7,566 nucleotides of DNA, from assembly GCF_000718255.1 (NCBI RefSeq), contig NZ_JOFJ01000040.1:1-7566 (forward strand), written 5' to 3'. This document shows positions 6,551-7,566 of this stretch, piece by piece; the first letter of the stretch is position 1; each line of letters begins with the position of its first letter. Position numbers and translations under genes: made by a program. Source of the DNA: Spirillospora albida. GTDB taxonomy: Bacteria > Actinomycetota > Actinomycetes > Streptosporangiales > Streptosporangiaceae. The notes beneath the pieces are model-generated. The model saw only the letters and a program-made list of their open reading frames with translations. It was not told the DNA's origin and searched no databases.

Positions 6551-7566
6551 GCCGTCACCTCGCGCATGGGGTTGAGGCGCTGCGCGCCGATGCGCGCGCG
6601 CCGGTCCGGGTCGGTTACGCCGAGTCCCTCCCGCGGGGCCATGCAGAGCACCCCGACCTTGCCGACGTGCCCGTTCTCCTGGACGAGGCGCGCCGCCTCA
6701 CCGACCTCCGACAGCGGGTAGACCCGCGACAGCACCGGCACGATGCGGCCCATCCGGAAGAGCCGGTCGCACTCGGCGGACTCCTGGTAGTTGGCGGAGT
6801 GGCTGCCGATGATGCGCTTGACGTTCATCCACAGGTAGCGGTTGTCGTACAGGTGCTCGTAGCCGGTGCTGGAGCCGCACGTCACGACGGTCCCGCCGCG
6901 CCGCACCACGAACACCGAGATCCCGAACGTGGCGCGGCCGACGCAGTCGAACGCGACGTGCGGGTCCTCGCCGAGCTCGCGGCGGATGATGCGGCCGAGG
7001 CGCTTGCCCGCGTCGATCGCGTCCGCGTGCCGGGCGTCGGGCCCGGCCATGCCGATGTCCGCGCGGTCGACGACGACCTCCGCGCCGAGCCGGCGCGCGA
7101 TCTCCGCCTTCTCGGGCGAGCTCACCACCCCGACCGGGATGCCGCCCGCAGCGCGGACGAGCTGCACCGCGTAGCCGCCGAGCCCGCCGGCCGCGCCCCA
7201 CACGAGGACGATGTCGCCCTGCTTGATGTGCGCGCCGCGCGGGCTGATCAGCATCCGGTAGGACGTCGCCGCGCAGAGCGGGTTCGCGGCGGCCTCCTCC
7301 CAGGTGAGGTGCGCCGGCTTCGGGAGGATCTGGCTCGCGCGCACGACGGTGTAGTGGGCGAGGCCGCCGAAGTTCGTCTCATAGCCCCAGATGCGCTGCT
7401 CGGCACCGAGCATCCCGTCGCCGTGCGTGTCGGGTTCCTGCTCGTCGACGTAGGTGCAGGCGACGGTGACGTGGTCGCCGGTCTTCCAGTGGCGGACGCC
7501 CGCACCCGTGCGGACGATCACACCGGCCGCGTCCGACCCCAGCACATGGAACGGCTGGTCATGCCG
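6547..7566 (-). CDS. ccr: Crotonyl-CoA carboxylase/reductase-type enoyl-CoA carboxylase (5' end outside window)
   Basis: The visible 339 residues run from the right edge to TGA 6547-6549. Family members are ~445 residues, so roughly 100 N-terminal residues lie outside. CCRs are medium-chain dehydrogenase/reductase enzymes that use NADPH and CO2 to turn 2-enoyl-CoAs into alkylmalonyl-CoA extender units. Fragment landmarks: HVLGSDAAGVIVRTG (7-21), QRIWGYETNFGG (57-68), nucleotide-binding WGAAGGLGGY (123-132), VVSSPEKAEIARRLGAE (147-163), YDNRYLWMNVKRIIGSH (240-256) and KVGVLCMAPREGLGV (303-317). Against primary ethylmalonyl-type CCRs as I remember them, Tyr62 stands where many have Phe (GFETNFGG), and Ser257 replaces Phe in GSHFAN. 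The segment FDCVGRATFG also differs from FEHPGRETFG. These traits fit the secondary-metabolism branch. An internal GTG at 7543-7545 is not the start, because homology continues through it. The gene is first in the visible operon and overlaps the KASIII start. Confidence 0.95.
   Translation of the reverse strand, partial: RHDQPFHVLGSDAAGVIVRTGAGVRHWKTGDHVTVACTYVDEQEPDTHGDGMLGAEQRIWGYETNFGGLAHYTVVRASQILPKPAHLTWEEAAANPLCAATSYRMLISPRGAHIKQGDIVLVWGAAGGLGGYAVQLVRAAGGIPVGVVSSPEKAEIARRLGAEVVVDRADIGMAGPDARHADAIDAGKRLGRIIRRELGEDPHVAFDCVGRATFGISVFVVRRGGTVVTCGSSTGYEHLYDNRYLWMNVKRIIGSHSANYQESAECDRLFRMGRIVPVLSRVYPLSEVGEAARLVQENGHVGKVGVLCMAPREGLGVTDPDRRARIGAQRLNPMREVTA
6558..6561 (-). promoter_or_regulatory. 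Ribosome binding site of the KASIII gene
   Basis: GAGG on the minus strand ends 7 bases before ATG 6550 and lies within the last codons of the CCR gene. With the ATGA stop/start overlap it supports translation coupled to CCR. Confidence 0.65.

Noticed and set aside
7543..7545. GTG at 7545 as the true start of the CCR gene
   Set aside because: The frame stays open to the right edge and the family's HVLGSD region spans this codon. About 100 N-terminal residues would be missing if translation began here.
1..7566. CRISPR arrays, tRNA or rRNA genes, insertion sequences and phage or defence genes
   Set aside because: No regularly spaced repeats, RNA gene signatures, terminal inverted repeats or transposase motifs are visible. 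Essentially all of the window is coding for the four biosynthetic genes.

Overview
This window is part of a modular type I polyketide synthase (PKS) gene cluster from a high-GC actinomycete (Streptomyces, Actinomadura or a relative). The evidence is the very high G+C, the strong C/G bias at codon third positions, and the family resemblances of all four genes. Every real gene lies on the minus strand, so transcription runs from right to left. No gene on the plus strand is credible.

Layout in order of transcription: (1) 6547-7566, the C-terminal three quarters of a crotonyl-CoA carboxylase/reductase (CCR) of the secondary-metabolite type, whose 5' end lies beyond the right edge; (2) 5546-6550, a ketoacyl-ACP synthase III (KASIII, FabH-like); (3) 4656-5549, a 3-hydroxyacyl-CoA dehydrogenase of the 3-hydroxybutyryl-CoA type; (4) 1-4623, the first 1541 residues of a multimodular PKS that runs off the left edge. 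Genes 1/2 and 2/3 overlap by 4 bases (ATGA and GTGA). Only 32 bases separate gene 3 from the PKS. The whole block therefore looks like one translationally coupled operon whose promoter is outside the window.

The PKS begins with a loading module, KSQ-AT-ACP. The KS active-site Cys is replaced by Gln (DAGQSSS, Gln163), and the AT carries malonyl-type motifs (GHSVG, HAFH). The predicted starter is acetyl, made by decarboxylating malonyl-ACP. Next come an intact KS (module 1, Cys1161) and the first ~34 residues of the module 1 AT.

The three small genes form a plausible pathway to an unusual extender unit. KASIII would condense a short acyl-CoA with malonyl-ACP/CoA, the dehydrogenase would reduce the 3-keto group, a dehydratase not present here would give the 2-enoyl thioester, and CCR would reductively carboxylate it to an alkylmalonyl-CoA. 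The CCR has a small residue (Ser) where primary-metabolism CCRs have Phe beside the active-site His. This hints at a side chain larger than ethyl, but the exact extender cannot be read from this window.

The most notable structural signal is an abrupt change in codon usage at nt ~90, right where the module 1 AT begins. It suggests that this AT, or what follows it, came by recombination.
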